DNA of 64,000 nucleotides, from contig NZ_SWBO01000005.1 in assembly GCF_005116475.1 (NCBI RefSeq), forward strand, positions 248,001 through 312,000, read 5' to 3'. How positions within the stretch are numbered: position 1 is the stretch's first letter; every line of letters begins with the position of its first letter. The position numbers and the translations under genes were made by a program. Below the pieces are notes generated by a model, which saw only the letters and a list, made by a program, of their open reading frames with translations, made no database searches and had not been told where the DNA came from. Below are positions 53,790 to 63,248 of this stretch, piece by piece. The DNA comes from Pedobacter cryotolerans (lineage in GTDB: Bacteria; Bacteroidota; Bacteroidia; Sphingobacteriales; Sphingobacteriaceae).

Positions 53790-56253
53790 GAACATATTGC
53801 CGATCTATAAGGTTGAGCATAACTGTATACTTTCGGTGCAGGGAGATATTACCATTGCCTATGAAGTCACATTGCCAGAAATCTTTACCCTATCCGATCG
53901 GGATTATGAAGCCTATCATCAGACATGGGTAAAGGCAATCAAGGTACTGCCACAGTTCAGCGTATTTCATAAGCAGGATTGGTTTACTGAAGGAGCATAT
54001 AAGGCGGATTTCAGTAAGAAGGATAACAGCTTTCTATCGGCGAGCAGTGAGCGGTTCTTTAACCAGAGACCCTGTTTAGACCATAAGTGCTATATCTTTC
54101 TGACCAAAAAACCACTAGGGAGAAAACCTTCCTCTTCTGCTTACAGCAATATCCTTCGCAAATCTATTGTGCCAGCACAAACCATTAACCCATTGATTTT
54201 TAGCGATTTTTTGGACAGTGCGGGGCAGTTCGAGCGCATACTTTCCGATAGCGGATTTGTTGAGCTAAAACGGTTGAGTGATGATGAACTCGCGGGTACG
54301 GCAAATAGCCCTGGAATTATCGAACGCTATGTTTTCCTTTTGGGAGCTGGCCAGATGTCCATGATCAATGATATCCAGATCAGGGATGGAATCAGCATAG
54401 GGGATAAGAAGGTAGAACTTTATACGCTATCGGATGCGGAAGATATGCCAGCGTTGTGCGGAAGCAGGATCAATTATGACAGGTACAGTACCGACCGAAC
54501 CAAATTTTCAATCGGGTTTGCAAGTCCGCTTGGAAGCCTGCTGAACTGCAACCACATCCTGAACCAATATGTGTTTATCGAGGATGCCCAAAAAACAATC
54601 AAACGGTTAGAGGCTAAGAAACTTCGCCTGCAATCTTTGTCAGGTTATTCAAGGGAAAATGCAATTTCTAGGGATGCGACCAATGATTTTCTGAACGAAG
54701 CGATTGCTTCGGGAAAACTTCCAGTTAAAGCACACTTCAACGTGCTGGCATGGTCTGATGATCCAATAAAGGTAAAAGACCTTAAAAATCTAGTAGGCTC
54801 TGCAATGTCTCAAATGGATGCCGTTGCCAAAAAGGAAACATATGGGCAGGCGCAGATATGGTTTGCCGGACTTCCGGGAAATGAGGCAGATTTTCCGATG
54901 AACGACACCTTTGATACGTTCGTGGAACAATCGGCGTGTCTGTTTAACCTGGAATCCAATTACCGTTCCAGTATCAGTGCCTTTGGAATGCGTATGGGCG
55001 ATAGGCTTTCTGGACGGCCTGTTCATGTGGATATATCAGATGAACCGATGAAGCAGGGCATCACGACCAACCGGAACAAATTTATCCTTGGGCCATCCGG
55101 TTCGGGAAAGTCATTTTTTACCAACCACATGGTGCGTAGTTACTATGAGCAGGGAGCGCATGTCGTTCTGGTAGATGTTGGGCACAGTTACAAGGGGCTT
55201 TGCGATCTGGTCGGTGGATACTATTTTACCTACTCGGAAAATGACCCGATCAAGTTCAACCCATTCTATCTCACAGATGGCGATTTGCTGGATACCGAAA
55301 AAAAGGAAAGCATCAAAACGCTATTACTTGCACTTTGGAAAAAGGATGATGAGCCGTTTCGCAGGTCTGAATACGTAGCACTTTCCAATGCGTTGACCCT
55401 GTACTATGAACATTTGGCGAAAAACGCAGACCTGTTTCCATGTTTCAATTCTTTCTATGAGTTTCTGATGTCAGACTACATGCAGGTGCTCGAAAATGGA
55501 AAGGTTAAGGAAAAGGATTTTGATGTCGGCAATTTCCTGTACGTGCTAAATCCCTACTACAAGGGCGGGGAATTTGACTACCTGCTGAATGCGACAGAAA
55601 ATCTGGATCTGCTGCACGAAAGGTTCATTGTGTTCGAGCTGGATGCCATAAAAGATCATGCCATCCTGTTTCCGGTAGTTACGCTGATCCTGATGGAAAT
55701 GTTCATTTCCAAGATGAGAAAGCTCAAGGGTATCCGAAAGGTGTTGTTGATTGAAGAATGTTGGAAGGCGATTTCAAAGGATGGAATGGCAGATTACATC
55801 AAATATGTTTTTAAGACGGTAAGGAAATTCTTCGGGGAAGCAATAGTGGTAACACAAGAGGTTGAGGATATTATTTCTTCGCCCATCGTAAAGCAGGCCA
55901 TCATCAATAATTCTGACTGCAAGATCCTTTTAGACCAGAGCAAGTACCAGAACAAGTTCGATCAGATTCAGGAACTGTTGGGACTGACTGATAAGGAAAA
56001 AGCACAGGTACTCTCGATGAACAAGGCAAATGACCCGAAAAGGAAGTACAAGGAGGTGTTTATTTCCCTTGGTGGCCAGTACAGCAAGGTCTATCGTACC
56101 GAAGTTTCGCCTGCCGAGTATTATGCCTATACTACTGAGGAATCCGAAAAAATGATGGTACAGCAATACACCAAAAAGTACGGAAGCGTCCAAAAAGGTA
56201 TTGCCATGCTGGTTTGTGATCTGAACATTAATAACTCTAATCGTAAATCCTAA
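53776..56253 (+). CDS. traG: TraG-family conjugation ATPase (VirB4-like)
   Basis: This 825-residue ATPase powers the conjugation channel. Walker A GPSGSGKSF lies at about residues 439-446 and Walker B LLIEECWKAI at about 655-664, with EEVEDI and QAIINNSDCKILLDQS after it. The N-terminal 400 residues form the TraG-specific domain. It overlaps traF by 14 bases. It is the VirB4-type partner of the separate VirD4-type protein at 27889. Confidence 0.95.
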   Translation: MVEAKNILPIYKVEHNCILSVQGDITIAYEVTLPEIFTLSDRDYEAYHQTWVKAIKVLPQFSVFHKQDWFTEGAYKADFSKKDNSFLSASSERFFNQRPCLDHKCYIFLTKKPLGRKPSSSAYSNILRKSIVPAQTINPLIFSDFLDSAGQFERILSDSGFVELKRLSDDELAGTANSPGIIERYVFLLGAGQMSMINDIQIRDGISIGDKKVELYTLSDAEDMPALCGSRINYDRYSTDRTKFSIGFASPLGSLLNCNHILNQYVFIEDAQKTIKRLEAKKLRLQSLSGYSRENAISRDATNDFLNEAIASGKLPVKAHFNVLAWSDDPIKVKDLKNLVGSAMSQMDAVAKKETYGQAQIWFAGLPGNEADFPMNDTFDTFVEQSACLFNLESNYRSSISAFGMRMGDRLSGRPVHVDISDEPMKQGITTNRNKFILGPSGSGKSFFTNHMVRSYYEQGAHVVLVDVGHSYKGLCDLVGGYYFTYSENDPIKFNPFYLTDGDLLDTEKKESIKTLLLALWKKDDEPFRRSEYVALSNALTLYYEHLAKNADLFPCFNSFYEFLMSDYMQVLENGKVKEKDFDVGNFLYVLNPYYKGGEFDYLLNATENLDLLHERFIVFELDAIKDHAILFPVVTLILMEMFISKMRKLKGIRKVLLIEECWKAISKDGMADYIKYVFKTVRKFFGEAIVVTQEVEDIISSPIVKQAIINNSDCKILLDQSKYQNKFDQIQELLGLTDKEKAQVLSMNKANDPKRKYKEVFISLGGQYSKVYRTEVSPAEYYAYTTEESEKMMVQQYTKKYGSVQKGIAMLVCDLNINNSNRKS

Positions 56254-56263
56254 ATCCAATGTT

Positions 56264-56632
56264 ATGAAATTCAAGATCATTTTAACAGTACATATATGCG
56301 GTTTGCTGTTGTCCTGTAATACCAACAAGAAACAATTTGATGTGCCTGGCACATACGTGAACAACACCAGTGGTAAATACAGCATTGCTAGTGATACCCT
56401 GGTAATTGAAGCCTTGGAACAAAACAGGTTTAAGGTTAACAGAAAAACTGGTTTTAACCTCATTAGCGATGGCAAAAAAGGTAGGCGTGAATATGGGACT
56501 GAAAAGTGGAACACCATTTACAATGAAAAAACAGGTGTGCTGACCGAAACCCAGCGTGGTAAGGAACTCATCTTTTATCCCGATTCCAATATGCTGATGA
56601 TCGGAAGAAGGGTTTACAAAAAGCTCGATTAA
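56264..56632 (+). CDS. Small lipoprotein in the tra operon, unknown
   Basis: This 122-residue protein begins with a lipoprotein signal (LLLSCNTNKK, Cys about 18). The mature part has a beta-rich calycin-like look (GTYVNNTSGKYSIASDTLVIEA) and ends RRVYKKLD. No family was recognised. In CTnDOT-type operons a small gene (traH) occurs at this position, but the similarity is not certain. It is 10 bases after traG and 66 before the TraI-type gene. Confidence 0.6.
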   Translation: MKFKIILTVHICGLLLSCNTNKKQFDVPGTYVNNTSGKYSIASDTLVIEALEQNRFKVNRKTGFNLISDGKKGRREYGTEKWNTIYNEKTGVLTETQRGKELIFYPDSNMLMIGRRVYKKLD

Positions 56633-56698
56633 TCAATTATGAAATCATTATTAAAAATATTAGGCCTTCCCTTCAGGGTGAGGTCAGGAGGAAGATTT

Positions 56699-57379
56699 AT
56701 GAAAAAGTATATGGTCATCCTGCCATTAAGCGCCATGACGCTGTTTGTCGGATTGCCCCAGGGGGCTAATGCACAGATTGCCGTTCTGGAAGTCATCAAG
56801 GCGGGTGTTAAAAAAGTAATCAAGGCGGTAGACCTAAAGGTACAGCGCTTACAGAACGAAACAATCTGGCTACAGAATGCCCAAAAGGTGCTGGAAAACC
56901 AGTTGTCTAAGCTCAAGCTGACAGAGATTGCAGATTGGACGGAAAAGCAGAAAGAGCAGTACAGCAAATACTATGATGAACTCTGGCGCATCAAGTCGGC
57001 CATTACCTATTATAAACGTATCAAAGACCTGACCCAAAAACAGGTAGATATAGTTGATGAATATAAATGGGCATGGGGACTGTTCCAGAAGGACAAACAT
57101 TTCAAGCCCGAAGAACTGGACTATATGCAAAAGGTCTATTCAGGGATATTGGACGAGAGCATCAAAAACCTCGACCAGATATTCCTAGTCATCAATTCCT
57201 TTAAAACGCAGATGAGCGATGCCAAGAGACTGGAAATCATTGCTAAGGCTGCCGATGAGATGGATGCAAACTATTCTGCATTAAAGAAATTCAATTCTGG
57301 AAATATCGGTATATCTATTCAGCGTTCTGCCTCGCTGGATGAAACCGCTAAACTCAGAGAAATTTATGGAATCGATTAA
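56699..57379 (+). CDS. traI: TraI-family conjugal transfer protein, first of three paralogues
   Basis: This 226-residue exported protein starts at ATG 56699, which is preceded by AGGAGGA, and has a clean signal peptide (about 1-27, ending GANAQ). An in-frame ATG at 56639 would add 20 basic residues and is less likely. The mature part is helical and coiled coil (about 40-85), then a segment LDYMQKVYSGILDESIKNLDQIFLVINSFKTQMSDAKRLE. It aligns in order with the C-terminal halves of the two following genes. It is presumably periplasmic and required for the channel. Confidence 0.75.
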   Translation: MKKYMVILPLSAMTLFVGLPQGANAQIAVLEVIKAGVKKVIKAVDLKVQRLQNETIWLQNAQKVLENQLSKLKLTEIADWTEKQKEQYSKYYDELWRIKSAITYYKRIKDLTQKQVDIVDEYKWAWGLFQKDKHFKPEELDYMQKVYSGILDESIKNLDQIFLVINSFKTQMSDAKRLEIIAKAADEMDANYSALKKFNSGNIGISIQRSASLDETAKLREIYGID

Positions 57380-58010
57380 GCTGAAATTCGCATTCGCCTT
57401 TGCGCTCCTCTTGGGTGTTTCAAATTGTTACGGGCAGAACTGGAACGAAATCTTCAGGCAAAAGAAGACCCAGCAAAAATATCTCCTGCAACAGATCTTA
57501 GCCTTAGAAGTCTATGCCAGTTATCTCAAAAAAGGATATGAGATTGTGGATGGCGGACTGCAAACAATCAGGGATTTTACAAATGGCGAATTCAGTCTGC
57601 ACAATGCCTTTATCAGTAGTCTGAAAAAAGTTAGTCCGGCAGTAAGGAATGATTTAAGGGTTGTGGAGATCATCGAGATGCAGGTTAATATCGGTAGGGA
57701 GTTTAATGGTATTAAAGCCAATCCAAACCTGAGTGTTTCCAATCAGCTCTATATCCAGAATGTAAGGGAAAACCTTTGGGAGGAGAGCCTAAAAGACCTG
57801 GAAGAACTGCTGATGGTGATTACCTCGGGTAAAATCGAGATGAGCGACGATGAGCGGATTGAAAGACTGAACAGAGTCTACTTCTCCATGCGGGACAAAT
57901 CGGCTTTTACCCAAAATTTCATCAGCGAGATCAGCCGATTTACCAGGCAAAAGGAAATGGAAATAAGATCAATTGAACAAACAAGGAACAATTATGGAAT
58001 CAGGGAATAA
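57366..58010 (+). CDS. TraI-like exported protein, second paralogue
   Basis: This 214-residue protein (ATG 57366) overlaps the upstream gene by 14 bases. It has a signal peptide (about 1-23, ending CYGQ) and then YASYLKKGYEIVDGGLQTIR and FSLHNAFISSLKKVSPAV, a central helix, and LLMVITSGKIEMSDDERI in the C-terminal third. The KGY...FSLH and MSDDER blocks recur in the next gene. The function is unknown; the operon position indicates a mating-channel component. Confidence 0.7.
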   Translation: MESIKLKFAFAFALLLGVSNCYGQNWNEIFRQKKTQQKYLLQQILALEVYASYLKKGYEIVDGGLQTIRDFTNGEFSLHNAFISSLKKVSPAVRNDLRVVEIIEMQVNIGREFNGIKANPNLSVSNQLYIQNVRENLWEESLKDLEELLMVITSGKIEMSDDERIERLNRVYFSMRDKSAFTQNFISEISRFTRQKEMEIRSIEQTRNNYGIRE

Positions 58011-58632
58011 AATCAGAAAATGCCTTTGTTTGATGCTCTTCTTTTGTGTGTTTAGCGTATCTGTAAGGGCACAATCGCAGGAGGTGCAGCAACTGTTATT
58101 GAACGTTGAAAAACTATCGCAACTCAAGAACATTCTGGCGGATATGAAAAAGGGCTATCAGGTGGTTTCGGGCGGTTACAATACCGTCAGGAACATATCC
58201 CAAGGAAATTTTTCTCTCCATGAAGTTTTTTTGGATGGGCTGATGTTGGTTTCGCCAGAGGTAAAAAAGTACAGGCGTGTTGCCGATATCATCAGTTACC
58301 AGAAGAACATCATTTCAGAGTACAGATCTGCATTCAAGCGGTTCAATGCTTCTGAAAATTTTAATTCGACCGAAATCGATTATCTGGGAAGGGTTTACAA
58401 GCAGCTGTTCGATCAGAGCATCGATAACTTGGATGAACTGGCAATGGTAATTACCTCTTCAAAGCTTAGGATGAACGATGATGAAAGGCTACAGGCCATA
58501 GACCGAATTTTTGAAGATGTACAGGATAAACTGGTATTCCTTCTGGATTTCAACAGCAAGGCAACCTCCCTTTCTCTGGCCAGGGAAAAACAAAAATCCG
58601 ATCTCAAACAAAGTTTAAAACTTTATCAATAG
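57994..58632 (+). CDS. TraI-like exported protein, third paralogue
   Basis: This 212-residue protein (ATG 57994) overlaps the second paralogue by 17 bases. A signal peptide (about 1-27, ending RAQ) is followed by MKKGYQVVSGGYNTVRNISQ and NFSLHEVFL, IISYQKNIISEYRSAFKRF, and LAMVITSSKLRMNDDERL. It aligns over nearly its full length with the second paralogue and in its C-terminal part with the first. All three are probably periplasmic. Confidence 0.7.
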   Translation: MESGNKIRKCLCLMLFFCVFSVSVRAQSQEVQQLLLNVEKLSQLKNILADMKKGYQVVSGGYNTVRNISQGNFSLHEVFLDGLMLVSPEVKKYRRVADIISYQKNIISEYRSAFKRFNASENFNSTEIDYLGRVYKQLFDQSIDNLDELAMVITSSKLRMNDDERLQAIDRIFEDVQDKLVFLLDFNSKATSLSLAREKQKSDLKQSLKLYQ

Positions 58633-58642
58633 CAGCTTCAAT

Positions 58643-59842
58643 ATGAAAATTAGTATAAAATTATTAGCAGTGACCGCATTTTTAATGCTGTTATTTCCCT
58701 TGGGTTCACAGGCGCAGGGGCTGGCAAATCAGATCGGCGGACTTCACGCCGTGCTTGAAAAAGTGTACGATGATATGATACCGCTCTGCTCGGACATGAT
58801 AGCCGTTGCAAGGGGCATAGCTGGATTTGGCGCACTCTGGTTTATTGCATGCCGTGTATGGCGCCAGATTGCATCCGCCGAACCCATAGATTTCTACCCT
58901 TTATTGCGCCCCTTTGCACTCGGACTTGCCATCGTCCTTTTTCCCGCCCTGCTTAGCGTTATGAACGGGGTGCTCCAGCCCACCGTTTCGGCCACGGGCG
59001 CAATGGTAAAAGATAGCAATCTGGTTATAAAGGAACTGTTGAAACGGAAAGAAACGGAACTGAAAAAGTCGACCAAATGGAAGATGTACGTTGGCGAGGA
59101 CGGTTCTGGAAATAGGTCGGAGTGGTATAAGTACACCCATCCAAAAGACCCGAATGCAGAAGATGAAAACTGGATGGAAGCCATAGGAAATGATATCATG
59201 TTCTGGGCTGATCGACAGGACTACAAGATCCGCCATAGCTTTAAGCAGTTCATGAGCGAACTTTTGGAATTGGTCTATCAGGCAGCTGCACTGTGTATTA
59301 ATACGCTCCGAACCTTCTTTCTGATCGTGCTTGCCATCCTTGGTCCGCTCGTACTTGGGTTTGCGGTCTTCGATGGCCTCCAGCATACACTTTCGGTCTG
59401 GATAGCAAGGTACATCAATATCTTTTTATGGTTGCCCATCGCCAATATCTTCGGTGCAATCCTTGGAAAGATACAGCAGAACATGATCAAGCTTGATATT
59501 GATGAGGTAGCACAGAATGGCGATACCATGTTCTCCAGCACTGACACCGCTTACATGATATTTTTAATTATTGGAATAGTAGGGTATTTCTGCGTACCAA
59601 CAGTTGCCAATTATGTGGTACATGCGGGTGGTGGAAATAGTATCCTGACCAAGATCAATTCCATGACCTCTGCCGGAGCTAGAGAAACCAGACAGGGAGC
59701 CAATACCAGCATTGCAGGACTGAAATATGGCGCAGGTATGATTTCCGATTCCTTGGGAGATGGAAAACGGCAGATGTCTGGAATGGCAGAGGCATCGGGG
59801 CAGGATTATTTCAAGGACAAACTAAGCGGTAAATCGAGCTGA
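58643..59842 (+). CDS. traJ: Conjugative transposon protein TraJ
   Basis: This 399-residue polytopic membrane protein fits TraJ, the VirB6-like channel subunit. It has a signal-like first helix (about 5-22), hydrophobic segments at about 45-65, 85-105, 195-230, 240-265 and 290-320, and a polar C-terminal tail (after about 340) rich in glycine and serine. Recognisable blocks are FLIVLAILGPLVLGFAVFDG and IARYINIFLWLPIANIFGAI. It starts 11 bases after the third TraI paralogue. Confidence 0.9.
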   Translation: MKISIKLLAVTAFLMLLFPLGSQAQGLANQIGGLHAVLEKVYDDMIPLCSDMIAVARGIAGFGALWFIACRVWRQIASAEPIDFYPLLRPFALGLAIVLFPALLSVMNGVLQPTVSATGAMVKDSNLVIKELLKRKETELKKSTKWKMYVGEDGSGNRSEWYKYTHPKDPNAEDENWMEAIGNDIMFWADRQDYKIRHSFKQFMSELLELVYQAAALCINTLRTFFLIVLAILGPLVLGFAVFDGLQHTLSVWIARYINIFLWLPIANIFGAILGKIQQNMIKLDIDEVAQNGDTMFSSTDTAYMIFLIIGIVGYFCVPTVANYVVHAGGGNSILTKINSMTSAGARETRQGANTSIAGLKYGAGMISDSLGDGKRQMSGMAEASGQDYFKDKLSGKSS

Positions 59843-59908
59843 AAGCGAGCTCATGAGTACAGATAAAAAAATCTATACTCACGAATAACCTTAATTAAAA
59901 CCAACATT

Positions 59909-60523
59909 ATGTTCACACAATTTAAAAATATAGACACCGCTTTCAGGCACATCAAACGCTTCAGCATCTTTCTGATATTGGCCTGTGTATGCCTGTCTGG
60001 ATTTGCGATCTACAAAAGCTTTGATCTGGTAAAGACCATGCAGTCCAAGGTATATATCTTGGCAAATGGAAAGGCAATCGAAGCTTTCAGCACCACTAGG
60101 AAGGATAACCTGCCCGTTGAGCTGCGGGATCACATCAAAACTTTCCATCATTATTTTTTTACGCTTGACCCGGATGATAAGGTCATCAAGAACCATATTG
60201 CTATTGCACTCAACCTGGCTGATGAAAGCGCAAAAAAGGCAAATGACAATCTAAAAGAACAGGGATATTACAACAACATCATATCCGCTAATATTTCTCA
60301 GGAAATCGAGGTGGACAGTGTTTCCCTGGATATCAACCAGTATCCCTTCTATTTCAAATGTTATGCCACGCAAAGACTGATTAGGTCAAGTTCCACGGCA
60401 ACTCGGAAACTGGTAACGCAGGGCTTTATCCGAAATGTATCGAGGTCTGACAACAATCCACACGGATTTCTGATACAGCGGTGGGAAACATTGGAAAACA
60501 CAGATCAACCCTTAAAACCGTAG
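59909..60523 (+). CDS. traK: Conjugative transposon protein TraK
   Basis: This 204-residue VirB8-like protein has one N-terminal transmembrane helix (about 19-38, SIFLILACVCLSGFAIY) and a periplasmic beta-alpha domain. It opens FTQFKNIDTAFRHIKRF and ends RWETLENTDQPLKP. The order J-K-(L)-M matches CTnDOT. The 66-base gap before it has no terminator. Confidence 0.9.
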   Translation: MFTQFKNIDTAFRHIKRFSIFLILACVCLSGFAIYKSFDLVKTMQSKVYILANGKAIEAFSTTRKDNLPVELRDHIKTFHHYFFTLDPDDKVIKNHIAIALNLADESAKKANDNLKEQGYYNNIISANISQEIEVDSVSLDINQYPFYFKCYATQRLIRSSSTATRKLVTQGFIRNVSRSDNNPHGFLIQRWETLENTDQPLKP

Positions 60524-60525
60524 AC

Positions 60526-60750
60526 ATGGCACTATTCAAAAAAAGAAACCATAGGTTTTCGGAAGAAACACTTACCGATCATATTGCAAACTATGTGAAC
60601 CAAAGGCAGAGAAAACTGGCAGATTACCTCAACATTAAAACAAGGCATGCTTCAGGTTCCTCCCTACTTTATGGACTGATTATTTTCTGTACTGTGTTTG
60701 GAAGCTATCTGCTCTATTTGCTGACGAGTGCATTTGGTGCATACAATTAA
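60526..60750 (+). CDS. Small membrane protein at the TraL position
   Basis: This 74-residue protein starts at ATG 60526, two bases after the traK stop. It has a basic cytoplasmic part with KKRNHRF and KTRHASG and one hydrophobic helix (about 46-66, LLYGLIIFCTVFGSYLLYLLTS). It occupies the traL slot of CTnDOT-like operons, and similar small single-pass proteins are found there, but sequence similarity to TraL is not clear to me. Confidence 0.65.
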   Translation: MALFKKRNHRFSEETLTDHIANYVNQRQRKLADYLNIKTRHASGSSLLYGLIIFCTVFGSYLLYLLTSAFGAYN

Positions 60751-60779
60751 CCCGATTTATTCAATCTAAAATCAATAAA

Positions 60780-61844
60780 ATGAAAACAGAACTTAACAGA
60801 GACAAACGCAGGGTACTGCTTTTTATCCCCATCCTGATCGTTCCCTTTATGGCATTGGGATTTTACGCAATGGGTGGTGGTAGGGGCGATGAATTGCTGT
60901 CAAAACCATCGGCGGGTATCAATACCAACCTGCCCAATGCTTCCTTTTCAACCGATACGCCAAAAACAAAAGCCGATTACTACCAGCAGGCAGACCGCAA
61001 CTCTTCAAATAAGGAAGATAACGGAATTGCTGGCATTGCAGGACAGCTTGGGTTTTCAGATCTCAAAAGAAAAGCTGGTTCCCAAGATGAACAGACCAAA
61101 CAGATCAACGAGAAACTGGAAGCCCTGAACAGGGAAATCAATAAACCCGAACCTGTATATGGGCAACCGAAAACTGTAGCAAAGGCTCAGCCCTCCAATA
61201 TCAAAAATGATGTAGACAGGCTGGAAGCTCTGATGAAGACGATGCAGGATAATAAATACGAAGACCCGGAAATGGCACAGCTTAATACAATGATGCAGAA
61301 TATCTTGGATATACAGCACCCCGAACGCATCACCCAGCGTATGCAATTTACACAATCGCTCAGTCCAGACAGCCAGTTCAGGGCGACACCTGCAATCATA
61401 GTCGATAACCAAAAGGCCGTTCAGGGCGCAACCATAAAAATCAGGTTGCAGGATACCCTTCGCATAAACGGGATGCTTATTCCCAAGGGGCAGGAACTAT
61501 TTGGTGCCTGCAGGATTACCAACCAGCGCCTATTGCTCGATATCAAAAATATCAGGCTGGGCACTTCCATCATTCCAGTTGACCTTTCGGTCTATAGCCT
61601 GGATGGAATGATTGGTATCGATGCACCAGAAGCCCTGCTGACCGGAGCATTAAATAACGGAACCGATAATGCTGTAAGAAGCATAGGGTTTGGAGGTTTT
61701 GACCAGTCAGTTGCCACGCAGGTTGCAGGTGCCGGAATAGATGCGGCAAGGCAATTGGTCAGTAAAAAAGTGAGAAACATCAAAGTGAAGCTAAAAAGTG
61801 GATATTCTGTTCTTTTACGGAATAACCAACTTAGTTCAAGATGA
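60780..61844 (+). CDS. traM: Conjugative transposon protein TraM
   Basis: This 354-residue protein is VirB10-like. A transmembrane helix (about 11-30; RVLLFIPILIVPFMALGFYAM) is followed by a long flexible periplasmic linker (about 35-170) and a C-terminal TraM/VirB10 domain (about 205-350) with QKAVQGATIKIRLQDTLRINGMLIPKGQELFG and ISLKN-like strands (RLLLDIKNIRLGTSIIPVDLSVYSLDG). It is the last tra gene in the window; no traN follows. Confidence 0.92.
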   Translation: MKTELNRDKRRVLLFIPILIVPFMALGFYAMGGGRGDELLSKPSAGINTNLPNASFSTDTPKTKADYYQQADRNSSNKEDNGIAGIAGQLGFSDLKRKAGSQDEQTKQINEKLEALNREINKPEPVYGQPKTVAKAQPSNIKNDVDRLEALMKTMQDNKYEDPEMAQLNTMMQNILDIQHPERITQRMQFTQSLSPDSQFRATPAIIVDNQKAVQGATIKIRLQDTLRINGMLIPKGQELFGACRITNQRLLLDIKNIRLGTSIIPVDLSVYSLDGMIGIDAPEALLTGALNNGTDNAVRSIGFGGFDQSVATQVAGAGIDAARQLVSKKVRNIKVKLKSGYSVLLRNNQLSSR

Positions 61845-61870
61845 TGCGTGGTAATTAAACCAGTGAAATT

Positions 61871-63172
61871 ATGACGCAATTGATCAAAGATCTAGAAATG
61901 GCGAGTGGCTTGATCGAATATTTAGAACAGGAGAAAGCCCAAAGCCGCCAATGGGTAGTGTATGATACAGATAATCCCATTACCTCAAAATATGACTTGC
62001 ACTGCTTTACGGACGAAAGTGAAGCAATTGATTTTGCTAAAGAGTATCAGCAGATATGGAACTGGCATGAAGCTGTACCTATTGGTACCATGATCTACGA
62101 TCTGAAAGAACTGGATAAACTTCAATCAAAAGAAATTGACCTAAATAATAATAAGGAAACATCATTAAAAACAATAAAAGATATGAATTTGAACAATCTG
62201 GAAAATCTCAGGGATGAGATGAAAAAACTGGGCTTTAGCACTCCGCTGATCGCCAAAATGGAAGAGCATATGAAAAATGACGATCCTACCTTTAAACTGT
62301 ACGACCAGGTTAAGGCAAATCGTGGGCAAGTCGATATCACGCTGCACTTTAAACAGTCTGGGCAGTCAGATTACTATTATCTGAATAGACTGGAAGCGGT
62401 ACATAACCAGAGTAAACCCTTAGAAGAGGGACAGAAGTATATGGTGATCACCAAGACAGATGAAGGAAAAAACATCGTTAAAAAACTGGAAAATGTTGCC
62501 GAGGCAATAGATTTTTTCAAAAAGCAGAGCGGCAACAGTCAACTTGCTGTTGGCAAGGATGCGGCAAACAAGTCCATGCTCGCCAATATGGAAGAGGGCA
62601 AGGTCAATTACGTTGCAAAGGATTTCAATCGTGAATTTTACTCTCCACCATTGCCACAAACTTTTTGGCTGGATCATGGTAAGGGATTTACCAAGGAACA
62701 AGCTGCGAACCTGGTTCAGGGAAGAGCTGTATATCGTGATGATCTTTTGAGCAGAGAAGGTAATCCTTATAAGGCCTGGATGCAATTGGATACCGAAAAG
62801 GAAAGAGACCGCCAGAACAACCTAACCTTTCGCCAGTTTACCAATGCCTACGGTTATGATGTCAAAGCCCTTTTGGATGATTACAAGATCAAAGAAATGG
62901 CTGATCCCAAAAAGGCAGAAGCTTTGGAAACAGCATTGATAAATGGTAACCGTCCGCTGGTAACTGTTGAAAAAGATGGGCAGGAAACCAAGATGTATCT
63001 GGAGACGGCTGTACGTTACGGCAAACTGAACTTCTATGCAGAAAACGGAAAGCCCGAAAAAAGAGAACAGTTCCAAAAAGAAACTGGGCTAGAAATGAGC
63101 AATACATTCACCAAGAAAATGGAACAGAGCAAGGACAAGGAAGTAGCCCAAGGCCAAGGGATGGGAGTTTAA
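61871..63172 (+). CDS. DUF3945-like ICE protein
   Basis: This 433-residue soluble protein follows traM after 26 bases. Its C-terminal third (about 280-400) has the repeated-sounding blocks QAANLVQGRAVYRDDLLSREGNPYKAWMQLD and LINGNRPLVTVEKDGQETKMYLETAVRYGKLNFYAENGKPEKREQF, which I associate with DUF3945/DUF4099-type proteins encoded on Bacteroidetes ICEs. The N-terminal half is helical (about 95-150) and unfamiliar. A DNA- or topoisomerase-related role has been guessed for such proteins; nothing in this sequence proves it. Confidence 0.7.
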   Translation: MTQLIKDLEMASGLIEYLEQEKAQSRQWVVYDTDNPITSKYDLHCFTDESEAIDFAKEYQQIWNWHEAVPIGTMIYDLKELDKLQSKEIDLNNNKETSLKTIKDMNLNNLENLRDEMKKLGFSTPLIAKMEEHMKNDDPTFKLYDQVKANRGQVDITLHFKQSGQSDYYYLNRLEAVHNQSKPLEEGQKYMVITKTDEGKNIVKKLENVAEAIDFFKKQSGNSQLAVGKDAANKSMLANMEEGKVNYVAKDFNREFYSPPLPQTFWLDHGKGFTKEQAANLVQGRAVYRDDLLSREGNPYKAWMQLDTEKERDRQNNLTFRQFTNAYGYDVKALLDDYKIKEMADPKKAEALETALINGNRPLVTVEKDGQETKMYLETAVRYGKLNFYAENGKPEKREQFQKETGLEMSNTFTKKMEQSKDKEVAQGQGMGV

Positions 63173-63248
63173 GCAGAAAATTATATATTCGCTTTAGGAA
63201 GAACTAGAAGAACTAATTAATTCACAACATAAAAAACAGATTATTATA

